This document shows, piece by piece, positions 35,121 to 43,659 of a stretch of 64,000 nt of DNA; within the stretch, counting starts at the first letter, position 1; every line of letters begins with the position of its first letter. The DNA lies in NCBI RefSeq assembly GCF_030372275.1, contig NZ_JAUDDJ010000001.1. One strand, given 5' to 3'. A model generated the notes under the pieces. The model did not search any database, was not told where the DNA came from, and saw nothing but the letters and a program-made list of their open reading frames with translations. Made by a program: the position numbers and the translations under genes. The DNA comes from Lawsonibacter sp900766145. Lineage in GTDB: Bacteria; Bacillota; Clostridia; Oscillospirales; Oscillospiraceae.

Positions 35121-38100
35121 TCACATCTCGGCCAATCCTTGTTTTAGTTCATCCTCAAAGGCTCGCACCTTTTCCATGCACAAGTCCAGTTTTTCAAAAA
35201 TCTCCTCTTTATCAATGGACTCACCGATGCTCATGCTCTCCGTGCGGAAGACCGTCCACCACTTCCATCTGTCCTTTCTGGGGCGGACAATGGGCAAGGC
35301 GCTGACACGGTCGCAGATCTCCAAGAACTCTTCTGTCGCATTCTTGGCACTGAGTGCCAATTGGATATGCACCTTGTCCCCGGTCCGATTGACGATCTCA
35401 TAAAAATAATGATTCTCCGTGCCCCAGCCGCTGGGAGCGCCGGGGAGATTAGGGAAAATCTCTGACATCTGATCCGTTGTAAAGCGGGTCAGGGTACGGT
35501 TGCATTTCGCCAGATTGTCCTTTACTTCCGGCCGGCTTACTGTCCACTCCCGCAGGATACCGGCAATTTCAGAAAGGCGCTGCTCCAATTCATCCGTGTT
35601 CTGCAAATACGGAAGGACCGCATTGCAGATGGCGTCGCTCCACTCCGCATGGAACTTTGCCATGCGGGGCCAGTCCCCCTCATCCGCAATACTCACATCT
35701 TTCAGCTCATAAGAAATCCAAGACGCCTTATACTGGTCGGCCCGTACCCAATTCAGGGAGATTCCCAGCTCTTCCTCGATCTCGGTCTTATGGCTGTACA
35801 GCAGATCAAAACTGGCCTTGTTCCACGCCGCATCCCCGCTACCCAGATAGAAGTCGATCCTCGCCCCGTCATAGTTGGCAATGCACTGCACTGAGCATCC
35901 GCTGATTCCAAAAAATCCGGCCACGGTATTGGATGTGCCGGGAGCAACATTCCCGAAACTGCCCCGGTGCATATGCTGCTTCTGAATGAGCGGCAGGGCA
36001 TAGGTCCAGTACCGCCTGCGAAGTTCAAACCGGCTGGCCTCCGCCGCTTTTTCGCTGTCCGGATCTTTCAGGTAAAACACCAACTCCATGGGGTCTACAT
36101 CATAAAGGGCGAACAGCCGCCGCAGGATCGACAGTTTCAGCGCTGTACTGGTGTTCTTCTCAAAATAAACCGTGTCATCAATTTGCAGTGCGCTGCGCAG
36201 CTCACTTCCAGTGCCAGAGACATACCCCGCAAGGTCCGTCGCCTGATCCGTGCTGCATGCCAAAGCTGAAAGGACAGACTTATCTTTCTGGTGCAGGAAC
36301 TTCACCACATGTTCAAACATGTCCGTCCAACTGGCTGCGGGCTGCTCCGTATTCAGCAGGTTGTATTTCACGATCTCCCGGCCGGTGAGATCCACATCCT
36401 CATCATCCAGCGTGCAGGAATCAAACTCCTTTTCCGCCGGCTTGAAGTCCGTCTGCGGGCAGGGCCAGATTCGAAGCGCTTGGGCGACCATCTCTCCGCT
36501 TCGCTCCTCCAACTCCGGCAGGCTCCAGGCCTCCTTCTGGCCAATCTTCTGATTCATCCGCAAGCCGCTGTTTCGATATCCGCCCTGTTCAGCGTCCCGC
36601 TTCTCCTGGAAACTCTTGTTGCTGAGGTTAGGGTTATAACCAGTCAGCGTCAGGTTGGCCAGGCGGTGCAGCCATGTCGCATGGATCTCCGATGCATTGG
36701 GTCCCAGCTCCTCCGTCCAGGCCGGCGTTAGGTGCTGGGGCATAATATGCTCAATGCTGTACTCATTGTTGTCTAAATGGGCGTAGACATCCTTGGTCTC
36801 CACGGTTCCGAAGTTTTCAAACCGCTCAAACAGATACGCCTTGTATTTGCCCCGCATCAAATAGACCTGCTTAACCGCCAGGGCATCGGAAAATTCCCGG
36901 TCATCCGGGAAGCGCCCGCTCTCCCGCTTGGCCCGCAGGGCATAGATGCATTTGTCTACATAGTGATCGGCGGTATTGTCGTAGCGCAGGATCTCCTTAT
37001 TCAGCGTCAAGAACACCTTGTTTAACGCATTGGTGGGAACTTCACAGATATTCCGCCGGAAGAGGTAGTTTTCTGTGATCTCAAAAACATCCCGCACCGC
37101 TTCCATAGAGAGTTTGCCATCCTGATTCAACCGCAGCACCTCCATCAGGAAGGGGCGGGTCACTGTGATCTCCAGGCGGGCCATGCGGTACAGGCAGTTA
37201 TCCAGTCGCTTCTCCCCCAGCCCGCTTTCACAGGTCAGAAGCTTTTCAAAGAGCCGTGCGTACTTCAAAAGGTCCTCCAGCAGTGCCTCAATGGGCAGCT
37301 GAATCTCCTCCACATATCGCTTGAACGCCTGGTAGATCGTGTTAACATTGGGAGTCATCTGCTGTTTGATGCTAAGATAGTCCCGAACAAACGCGCTGAC
37401 ATCATTCCGGGTGCATTTCTCAATTTTCTCCCAGTACTCGGTATAGTACTTGCTCTGCTCTTTGGGCGGAAGTCCCATGAGGATGTAATTGCGGATCTTG
37501 TCTCCTTCCGCCAGAGCCAGGCCAGTGGAGTTCAGGCTCTCAAAAATCAGCTGAGCATTGTCGTCCAGTTCCAGCGTGATACTGATGATCTCCAGCTTGC
37601 CGATGGCGGCATACAGTTCATCAACGGCAACCTCTTCCTTCAGCAGAATATCCCGGAAAAACAAATAGTTGAGGGTCAGGTTGGAGGCGCGGTCATAATC
37701 TTCCTCCGGGCCGAACAGCTTGGCCAGGGCATCCCGGTCGCTTTTAACGGGGCGGAGTTTGATTCTGTCGTCCTCGCTGGCCCAGGGCGCAATCAGAAAG
37801 CGGTGGCTGATCTGCTCATCCAGCCGTGCCTCCCGGGATGTCAGTTTTCCCTTTGCAATCAAGTTGCAGATGGCCAGGAGCAGCAGCGAGACGGTGGTCA
37901 GCCGCTGCTGACCGTCTATGATGTGGTATTCAATCTTGCTTCCATTGGGAACCACCGATGAAACGATACTTCCAAAGAAATGACTGGGCCGGCCAGTCTG
38001 TATAACCTTCTTGAGGTCATCATAGAGCTGGCGGCAGTTCTCCTGCCTCCAATCATATTTTCGCTGATAGACCGGGATTACATACCGTTTGTCTGCGCCT

Positions 38101-38138
38101 TCCATGAATGCGGTCATTTTTGTCTCTGAACCCTTCAT
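35121..38138 (-). CDS. DUF262-DUF1524-DUF4268 protein (GmrSD/BrxU-like nuclease)
   Basis: 1005 aa, first gene of the restriction operon. The N-terminal DUF262 domain has YVIPVYQRKYDW and the DGQQR motif (75-79) used for nucleotide-driven activity; the middle has the HNH-type DUF1524 with EHIMPQHL and LGNLTLT-like LANLTLTGYN; the C-terminal 300 residues resemble DUF4268 (RRRYWTYALPLIQ, DFYLGSGD...NKASFDLL). Fused DUF262-DUF1524 proteins include the type IV enzyme GmrSD and BrxU, which attack modified phage DNA. Its place in a type I operon would cover phages whose modified DNA escapes HsdR. 80 bases separate it from hsdR. Confidence 0.85.
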   Translation of the reverse strand: MKGSETKMTAFMEGADKRYVIPVYQRKYDWRQENCRQLYDDLKKVIQTGRPSHFFGSIVSSVVPNGSKIEYHIIDGQQRLTTVSLLLLAICNLIAKGKLTSREARLDEQISHRFLIAPWASEDDRIKLRPVKSDRDALAKLFGPEEDYDRASNLTLNYLFFRDILLKEEVAVDELYAAIGKLEIISITLELDDNAQLIFESLNSTGLALAEGDKIRNYILMGLPPKEQSKYYTEYWEKIEKCTRNDVSAFVRDYLSIKQQMTPNVNTIYQAFKRYVEEIQLPIEALLEDLLKYARLFEKLLTCESGLGEKRLDNCLYRMARLEITVTRPFLMEVLRLNQDGKLSMEAVRDVFEITENYLFRRNICEVPTNALNKVFLTLNKEILRYDNTADHYVDKCIYALRAKRESGRFPDDREFSDALAVKQVYLMRGKYKAYLFERFENFGTVETKDVYAHLDNNEYSIEHIMPQHLTPAWTEELGPNASEIHATWLHRLANLTLTGYNPNLSNKSFQEKRDAEQGGYRNSGLRMNQKIGQKEAWSLPELEERSGEMVAQALRIWPCPQTDFKPAEKEFDSCTLDDEDVDLTGREIVKYNLLNTEQPAASWTDMFEHVVKFLHQKDKSVLSALACSTDQATDLAGYVSGTGSELRSALQIDDTVYFEKNTSTALKLSILRRLFALYDVDPMELVFYLKDPDSEKAAEASRFELRRRYWTYALPLIQKQHMHRGSFGNVAPGTSNTVAGFFGISGCSVQCIANYDGARIDFYLGSGDAAWNKASFDLLYSHKTEIEEELGISLNWVRADQYKASWISYELKDVSIADEGDWPRMAKFHAEWSDAICNAVLPYLQNTDELEQRLSEIAGILREWTVSRPEVKDNLAKCNRTLTRFTTDQMSEIFPNLPGAPSGWGTENHYFYEIVNRTGDKVHIQLALSAKNATEEFLEICDRVSALPIVRPRKDRWKWWTVFRTESMSIGESIDKEEIFEKLDLCMEKVRAFEDELKQGLAEM

Positions 38139-38347
38139 GAAATATCCCTCTCTTTCTTCCGGCAGGTCTTTCGCTGTATAATTTCATTTAGAAGTATAGC
38201 ATACCATCAGAAAAGTATCTACCAGCACATTCTCAAATTTCATTTTATTCCCAAGCAATTCGGCCAGTCAGCAGCATATTTTACGGAATCCATCTTTTTG
38301 TTTCTGCGGCGCATTTTCGCGAGTAGCTGCTATGGCAACTCATTTTT
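38139..38347. other. Upstream region of the restriction operon
   Basis: AT-rich 209 bases. On the minus strand TATACT- and TATACA-like -10 elements lie near 38,195 and 38,178, but no -35 with good spacing is clear. No gene or operator is recognised. Confidence 0.35.
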
Positions 38348-38665
38348 TCATTCCGGTTCCTCCTCAGATACGAAACGAGCGCCCGTCCTCCTGGTTTGGC
38401 AGAAGAATGAGCGCTCGGTTTCATCGTTGTGCAGTTCTATTGACAGCCTCCACGCCAGTTCAAAGCCGGCAATAAAGCTGTCCAGAGAGGTCTGTTCTAT
38501 GATAGAGTTTTGGGCGTCAATGATCCGCAGCACCAGTTTGCGCTCCGGTTTTTCCAGAGTCTCGATCAACGCTTTGTGGCAGTCCTCCACTTCGTTCTCC
38601 TGTTCGGAAAGCTCCGGCGGGGTATAGAAGCAGCCATACAGCCTCTTGAGCAACTCGTTTTCCAT
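38348..38665 (-). CDS. Small protein of mobile elements, 105 aa (DUF6809-like)
   Basis: MENELLKRLYGCFYTPPELSEQ... Start ATG 38665 lies nine bases from AAGGAG; two other ATGs just upstream are too close. Acidic, helical; the KPERKLVLRIIDAQNSI segment matches a small family commonly found beside integrases in Clostridial elements. It sits next to the 23-bp repeat and the integrase C-terminal fragment. The role is unknown; the family name is from memory. Confidence 0.65.
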   Translation of the reverse strand: MENELLKRLYGCFYTPPELSEQENEVEDCHKALIETLEKPERKLVLRIIDAQNSIIEQTSLDSFIAGFELAWRLSIELHNDETERSFFCQTRRTGARFVSEEEPE

Positions 38666-38678
38666 TGTCATCATCTCC

Positions 38679-38701
38679 TTGCGACACAAACATATACCAC
38701 A
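38679..38701 (+). repeat. 23-bp imperfect direct repeat, copy 2
   Basis: TTGCGACACAAACATATACC plus ACA; 21 of 23 bases match 22,241-22,263. It lies 18 bases from the stop of the integrase fragment, a typical place for an att site. Confidence 0.6.
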
Positions 38702-38719
38702 CCTTCCGCAGAATATCCA

Positions 38720-39289
38720 TTAGAATTTCAGGAGGCGATCCAGAATGTCTGCCGCCTGCCGCAGTTCCTCCCGAGACGCTTCGGTGTGTCTGTTCTCGTC
38801 CTTGGCAGCTGGACATGCCAGGTAGGGTACATAGTTCTGCCGCGTCATTGCGGTCCTGAAATGGCCCAGCATCTGTGATACCTCTTTCATGTCCATCCCA
38901 TTTTGCAGAGACAGGACGGCGCAGGTGTGCCGGAGATCCGCGAATCGGATGTGATCCAGCCCGGCCTCTTGGATGATCTCATTGTGCAGCCGGCGCACCA
39001 TCTGGGGCGAGTAGGGCCTCTGGGTGGCCGGGTGCATGAACACGAGCGGACTTCTTGGGTGTTTGGCGTGTTCCAGGCGCAGGAGTTCAACCACCTCCGG
39101 GGTCAGACTGACGATCCTGGTGCCGCCCTCGTACTCCACCAGCTCCCGCCGCTCCACGGAGCGTTTCTCGGTGATGGTCAGCGTCCGCTCTTTTACATCC
39201 AGGTCGCTCCATTTCAGAGCAATCAGTTCGCATTGCCGAAGTCCCGCCGTCAGCGCCAGCAGGAACATGGGGAGGTACCCTACAAGCAC
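38720..39289 (-). pseudogene. Tyrosine recombinase, catalytic half only (int fragment 2)
   Basis: About 190 residues beginning near SPYTVLVGYLPMFLLALTAG. It keeps the first catalytic Arg (TAGLRQCEL), ADLRHTCAVL (the HxxR box, with Ala where His is usual), the LGHFR histidine and a Tyr in QNYVPYL. The N-terminal half is absent and no ribosome site is seen. It follows the second mob module in the normal mobA-int order, so it is probably that element's broken integrase. Confidence 0.85.
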
Positions 39290-39339
39290 AGTATAGGGGG
39301 AATTTGATGCGGATGGGTCGCCTGCCGGGCGACAAATTG

Positions 39340-39828
39340 TTATACATCAAACAAAGTGATCTGCGTGCCGTTCTCCTCCAGGAGCCGGAGCAGATCCTCG
39401 GTTTTGAGCCATACGGTGGCGGTATTGTCATTGGGGTGTACACCGATCAGGCCGGAGTCCTCCAGAAAGGACTTATCCAGCCAGAAGGTTACCTTGTGTT
39501 CCCGGTCATTGAGCAGGCCCAGAGGTGTCACCGCGCCGGGGATCAAGCCAAGCATGTCCATCAGATTCTGATCCGAAGCAAAGCTCAGCGGCCGGGTGCC
39601 GTTCTGCTGCCGGAACGCTTTCAGGTCGACTCGCTTGTTTCCCTTGACCGTAATGAGATAGTAATTGCGCTTTTTGTCGTCCCGAATGAAGAGGTTTTTG
39701 GCATCGGCCTCCGGGTAGGGCAAGCGGATCTCCGCTACCTCTGCCATGTTGTAAACAGCTTTGTGCTCCGTCACCTCATACCAAATCTTTCTGGTACTGA
39801 GGAGCGCGTAAATCTCCTTCTTGTTCAT
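39340..39828 (-). CDS. YbaK/ProX-type prolyl-tRNA deacylase
   Basis: 162 aa from ATG 39828 (MNKKEIYALLSTRKIWYEVT), with AGGAGA nine bases upstream. The YbaK/EbsC fold is clear: TEHKAVYNMAEVAEI, KNLFIRDDKKRNYYLITVKGNKRVDLKA, GLIPGAVTPLGLLND, VHPNDNTATVWL. Such proteins (ProX/PrdX) hydrolyse alanyl-tRNA-Pro and related errors of prolyl-tRNA synthetase. The longer frame upstream is a shadow. It lies among element scars, so it may be stranded cargo; it follows the macrodomain-protein remnant by 19 bases. Confidence 0.9.
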   Translation of the reverse strand: MNKKEIYALLSTRKIWYEVTEHKAVYNMAEVAEIRLPYPEADAKNLFIRDDKKRNYYLITVKGNKRVDLKAFRQQNGTRPLSFASDQNLMDMLGLIPGAVTPLGLLNDREHKVTFWLDKSFLEDSGLIGVHPNDNTATVWLKTEDLLRLLEENGTQITLFDV

Positions 39829-39847
39829 ATTCCAATTCTCCTCGCCA

Positions 39848-40375
39848 TTACCCACCCAGTAGGCTCTGGTCAAAGGCGAACAGCGCCTCGTTGATTTCGA
39901 AGATGTTGTAATTCCGGTGGGCGATGAAATACTCCACGATGATATCGAACTTGCTGGCGTGGGAGAAGGCAAAGCCTGCCTTTTCCAACATCTCCCGGGC
40001 TTCCCCCAGCGGCAGTTCCAGGGCAATGGCAAAGGCCATGGCAGTGGGCTTGGAGGGCTTATAGTGAACATCCGAGCGGATTTTAGAAAAGAGTTTGCGG
40101 TCAATATTAGCCTTTTTGTAACACTGGGCGTCAGTCATGCCACATTCGTCGATCTTCCGCAACAGCATCTGAGAAAAACTTTCATCCAGTTTGCTGAGTG
40201 CTTCATCCAGTCCGAAGGGAGCCGAGGCGCAAGGGGCAGGCATCCATTCTTTTTCCTCCATGGCTATGGAGGCCATGGCTATCCGGCGGCGCTGAGTCTC
40301 CCTGCTGTCAGTGTGGGCATCCACATAGCGGTCATCGATGTAGGCGGCAATGTCGGTATACCATCCCTCCAGCAC
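39848..40375 (-). pseudogene. C-terminal remnant of a macrodomain-fused protein
   Basis: About 170 residues: DIAAYIDDRYVDAHTDSRET..., then DESFSQMLLRKIDECGMTDAQCYKKANIDRKLFSKIRSDVHY..., NYNIFEINEALFAFDQSLLG. I recall this block as the C-terminal part of Clostridial proteins whose N-terminus is an ADP-ribose-binding macrodomain. The macrodomain is missing; the upstream sequence is instead the relaxase of module 2 in another frame. The piece could still be translated from an internal start. A deletion junction lies near 40,370. Confidence 0.7.
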
Positions 40376-41529
40376 TTGCCCAGCTGGTGAGCGGCTACGG
40401 TGAAGCCGGCGTCCCAGAGTTGTTCCAGCATCCGCACCTGTCCCGCTTTTTCTTCCTCTGTGTTTTCATAGACCGAGAGGATTTCTTTCGCGTTCTGGTA
40501 GGCTTCTGCCATCTGCCAGCGGGAGGACCAGGCGTAGTACACCTCCTCCTGGTCCTCATCCACTTCGTCTTTCATAGATGCATCCTCGAAGGTGAATGTA
40601 CTCAGACGCAGTTCCTCCGCCTCCCGGATGACCATATTCTTGATGGCCTTGAATTCTGGTTGCTGTGACAATGGTTTGTGTTCTCTTGGCGTGTCTTTGT
40701 AGTACCGCTCCAACTCATCCCGCAGCCGGTTCCATTGTTCATAGCACTCCGCCACTTCCGGGAGCCTGGCCAGTTCGTCCACGATGGCATCCACCTGCGC
40801 CTTTACTGGCTTTTTGAGATAGCCGTACACCTTTTTACCTTTGACCTCCGCCAGCGTTTCGGCCAGTATTTCCATCTGCCCGGCGATGACAGGACTGTCA
40901 CAGAGTCCGGACTTCATCTCCCGGATGAGACGGCCCATGGCTTCTATTGCCGCGTCCCGTACCTGCTGATAGGACAGATCTTTCTCTTGATAGAGGGACA
41001 ACAGCTCGTCCTGGAAGATAGCGTTGGACAATTTGGAGCGCATCTGCTCGATGCCTTTCTCTGTTAGATACCCCTGCTTGGGGTCAGCAGACCAGGCCAT
41101 CATGTGGATGTGCGGGTGGTGCTTTTCATCGTGGAAGGCGGCACACCAACGAAAGTTGCTGGGCGAAATTTTCATCTCCACCGCCAGTTCTGTCTGATGA
41201 GCCAGCAGCAATCTGCGCCAGCTCTCACCGTTTTCGTAGCCCAGCCGTGCGGCATCTTCCCGCTTCAGCGAGTAGATGAAGGTCCACACCGGACCGGCGT
41301 GTGCATTGATCTCCTCCATGGTTTGCTCCAGATCAGCAGCACCGTCAGCGGAGAACAGCCCGTGAGAGCGGGGACGCTCGGCCATGTACTCCAGGTATCC
41401 GCTGCCCTCATGGGAGGGATATTGAGCATCCATGAGCTCCACACCCTCCCGAGTGGCGATGTACTCAGCATAGTGTCCGCCGCCGTTTCCCGGCTTGATG
41501 TAGCCGGACTTTTGGATAAGACCCTTCAT
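40279..41529 (-). pseudogene. Relaxase of module 2, 3' end lost (mobA2)
   Basis: 416 aa. The relaxase domain is complete (metal cluster HDEKHHPHIHMM 133-144; YLEYMAERPRSHGLFS; SLKREDAARLGYE) and parallels mobA at 22,570 throughout, but the start lacks about 60 residues of that protein and the Sel1 repeat region stops after AAHQLGKCWRDG. The final 25 residues (IPTLPPTSMT...) are read out of frame through the macrodomain-protein remnant. Nicking may still work, because the catalytic part is intact. ATGA overlap with mobC2. Confidence 0.85.
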
Positions 41530-41942
41530 TCCTCAATCCTCTTCTGAAACCGAAACGCATCCTGGAAGTCAATTTCCCCGTTGGTCTCTTTTACATTTTT
41601 CACGCAGCGCACCCGAAGTTTTTGCAACGTATCCAGACTGACATTGATATCGCTGGCAAACAGATTTGCCATCAGATCCTGGTCCACTGCTTGCTTGAAG
41701 AGCAGATGCCCCATGCGTTTTCCAAAGGCACCCAGCTTTCCCTCCAGCACATCAGAGAGGATACGAGGCAGATATTCCTCCGCGTGTTCCGTGTCCAGGT
41801 AGCCGGAATAGAACTGGATCGCCTTTTCGATGTACTCGTTTTTGGTGGAGCAGTTGTCCGCCTGGTAGTGATGTTCCACATTGGCCCAGGCCGATTCACT
41901 CAGCCATACCGAGTGTTTCTTCTTCAACTCTTTCATCGCCAA
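41526..41942 (-). CDS. MobC-like protein of module 2
   Basis: 138 aa: MAMKELKKKHSVWLSESAWA..., a ribbon-helix-helix type start, then YIEKAIQFYSGYL and a tail CVKNVKETNGEIDFQDAFRFQKR. It is comparable in size, order and the VKNVKETNG/VNNVKKTNG segment to the module 1 protein at 24,504 but with low overall identity. It partners the relaxase through an ATGA overlap and should bind the hairpins upstream. Confidence 0.85.
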   Translation of the reverse strand: MAMKELKKKHSVWLSESAWANVEHHYQADNCSTKNEYIEKAIQFYSGYLDTEHAEEYLPRILSDVLEGKLGAFGKRMGHLLFKQAVDQDLMANLFASDINVSLDTLQKLRVRCVKNVKETNGEIDFQDAFRFQKRIEE

Positions 41943-42071
41943 AATCGCCTCCTTTTCTCATCAGCGCCGCCTGAAATCCCACAACGGCGGGGATTCAGGC
42001 GCTTTTTTACAAGAACAGCGCCAATTTCAAAGCCTACTGGTCGAAACAGCGCCAACTTCAAATCCCCGAAA

Positions 42072-42090
42072 CCGCCCGCACTGCGGGCGG
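42072..42090. repeat. oriT-like palindrome, module 2
   Basis: CCGCCCGCA-C-TGCGGGCGG, a perfect 9-bp inverted repeat with a single central base, 130 bases upstream of mobC2 in a 343-bp gap without genes. It shares the core with module 1 (25,053-25,075). Confidence 0.65.
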
Positions 42091-42240
42091 ATGTGACTGC
42101 CCGGGCGTACAAAAGCGCCAGGGCTTTCTCCTGCTTTTCCTTTCGTCCTCCGTAAACCAGTTATGGGGCGGCAAATTCCCCGGATAGGCCTCCTCCACAG
42201 CGGTGGAACAACGGGCCAAATCCGCCCTGAAAGCCCCAGG

Positions 42241-42266
42241 TGGGGCAGGGACTCTGCCCTGCCCCA
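42241..42266. repeat. Second hairpin of the mob intergenic region, module 2
   Basis: A 10-bp stem TGGGGCAGGG/CCCTGCCCCA around ACTCTG, followed by AGAGGGCACACAGC, matching the hairpin at 25,215-25,241 and its flank. Confidence 0.6.
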
Positions 42267-42285
42267 AAAGAGGGCACACAGCCCC

Positions 42286-42651
42286 TCACAGGCCGTTACA
42301 CAGGGGAAGCCGCTTGCTGCAGGGAACGGTGTGCTGCGGCAGAAAGATTCGGCAGTATTCCTCCGGCCCGGACACCAGATGCCGGCGCATCATCTCGCCG
42401 CACTGAAACATCTGGAACACCGCATTTCGATAGCAGGCCGTTATCTCCTCACGGCACTCCTTCGCAAAGACTCTTTGTTCATCTGTCAGGGTTCCGCGGC
42501 TCTCATCGCAGAGGAACAGGGCCACCCCGTCTTCGTCGATAGGATCCTCGTGCGTACGGTTCCACCGGTTGACAATGTACCGCCGCATGTCTATGGTGCG
42601 CCGTGCTGACAGAGACGGGTCCTGCTCGATCAGGCAGTCGATCATCTGCAT
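42286..42651 (-). CDS. Hypothetical protein of module 2, 121 aa
   Basis: Begins at ATG 42651, which overlaps the stop of the preceding gene as TGATG, so translation restarts there; GTG codons slightly upstream are alternatives. Contains DMRRYIVNRWNRTHEDPIDE and a Cys-rich tail. It is soluble, with no recognised domain. Module 1 has no equivalent between the HTH gene and mobC. Function unknown. Confidence 0.65.
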   Translation of the reverse strand: MQMIDCLIEQDPSLSARRTIDMRRYIVNRWNRTHEDPIDEDGVALFLCDESRGTLTDEQRVFAKECREEITACYRNAVFQMFQCGEMMRRHLVSGPEEYCRIFLPQHTVPCSKRLPLCNGL

Positions 42652-43091
42652 CAGCACCCGGATGCACACTCCTTTCTCTTCAGCGCCGCCATGCGCTGCT
42701 CCGCTCTCTGCCGTTCCAGTGCCAGATCAGCCGCGTGGAGCTGCCGCTCATAGAACTGTTCGATGGACATCTGGATGGGCAGGATGTAGTAACGCAGACA
42801 GCCGTTGAGGGTGCGTCCGTCCTGGGTGGTGACGGTGGTGCGCTCCGTCCGGATCAGACCACGATCCTCCAGCTCGGTCACATACTTGCGCACCGTGTTG
42901 ACGCTCATCCCCACCGCCTCTCCGATGGTCCGGTAGCTGGCCACGCACTGGTAGGTCTTTCGGTCCTCCTGATGGAGGAGAAATCCGTAGACTGCGATCG
43001 CCCCGGCGGACAGTCCCAGGGAGAAGATCTCGTTGGGGAGGGGGAAGTAGTTCTTGATGGGGTCCCGCTTGGGCCAGTGCTGTTTTCTCAT
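42651..43091 (-). CDS. HTH replication-initiator-like protein, module 2
   Basis: 146 aa from ATG 43091 (MRKQHWPKRDPIKNYFPLPNEIF), with GGAGGTG upstream and an ATGA overlap. Winged helix: VASYRTIGEAVGMSVNTVRKYVTELEDRGLI. It is clearly homologous to the module 1 protein at 25,273 (same opening, same EDRxTYQC segment and IxPIQxxIExFYERQL tail). Probably the element's replication or control protein. Confidence 0.82.
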   Translation of the reverse strand: MRKQHWPKRDPIKNYFPLPNEIFSLGLSAGAIAVYGFLLHQEDRKTYQCVASYRTIGEAVGMSVNTVRKYVTELEDRGLIRTERTTVTTQDGRTLNGCLRYYILPIQMSIEQFYERQLHAADLALERQRAEQRMAALKRKECASGC

Positions 43092-43297
43092 TTCGCACCT
43101 CCCGACTGTCCCTCCGCCCACTGGATGAACTTCTCTTTCGGAACCACCATACGGCTCCCCACACGTAGCGTGGGGAAACCGGGATCGTTGAGTAGCTCGT
43201 AGGCGGTGGAGATGGACACGCCCAGCACCTGCGCCACCATCTTGGCATTGAGGAACAGGGGCAGGTCGTCGTAGGATTTGTAGACAGACAGTTTCAA
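43088..43297 (-). CDS. Excisionase/HTH DNA-binding protein, 69 aa, module 2
   Basis: A TTG start at 43297 with GGAGGT eight bases upstream. KSYDDLPLFLNAKMVAQVLG with a MerR-type HTH and the wing VGSRMVVPKEKFIQWAEG. It resembles the module 1 protein at 25,695. It heads the module 2 operon, and its leader on the minus strand passes through the inverted repeats at 43,341-43,442. Confidence 0.85.
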   Translation of the reverse strand: MKLSVYKSYDDLPLFLNAKMVAQVLGVSISTAYELLNDPGFPTLRVGSRMVVPKEKFIQWAEGQSGGAK

Positions 43298-43340
43298 TGT
43301 TTAGTACCTCCGGTGTTTCAAATTCAGAGAAAAATTTCTT

Positions 43341-43442
43341 GCGTTTCGGAGGTCTCTCTGTTAAACTGGAACACAGATCAGGCTGTGTTTTCCGAAACGC
43401 GGCAGGCCGCTGAACTGTTGCAGCAGTTCGGCGGCTTTTTTT
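43341..43442 (+). ncRNA. Structured RNA ending in a terminator
   Basis: Perfect outer arms GCGTTTCGGA (43,341-43,350) and TCCGAAACGC (43,391-43,400) enclose an ACACAG/CTGTGT hairpin (43,371-43,388). Right after, a 12-bp stem GCCGCTGAACTG/CAGTTCGGCGGC (43,406-43,435) with TTTTTTT gives a terminator on the plus strand. This is a self-contained, roughly 100-base folded RNA divergent from the HTH operon. It could be an antisense or control RNA of module 2. No plus-strand promoter of good quality is seen just upstream. Confidence 0.5.
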
Positions 43443-43659
43443 GCAGGAGCTGTCTTTTTAGATCTGTCTGGCCATGCACCATACCCGTTCCTGCCCTGCG
43501 GCCTTGTTTGACCAACACAGCGTTTTCTTCCCCTTGGCACGCTCAGCTGTCAGAGCCCTGCGACAACGTCCTGGCACTGCTTCTCCGGTGAGTATCGTCT
43601 CTGGTGATGGGTATTCATTTTTCAAGGTGCCGTTCCGAATGTTGGGGACCAATTTCCCG

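Noticed and set aside
20059..39289. Idea that the integrase N-terminal (20.1-20.6 kb) and C-terminal (38.7-39.3 kb) pieces are halves of one gene split by insertion
   Set aside because: Both are on the minus strand but in the wrong order for a simple insertion, and about 30 residues between them would be missing. Two separate integrases fit better.
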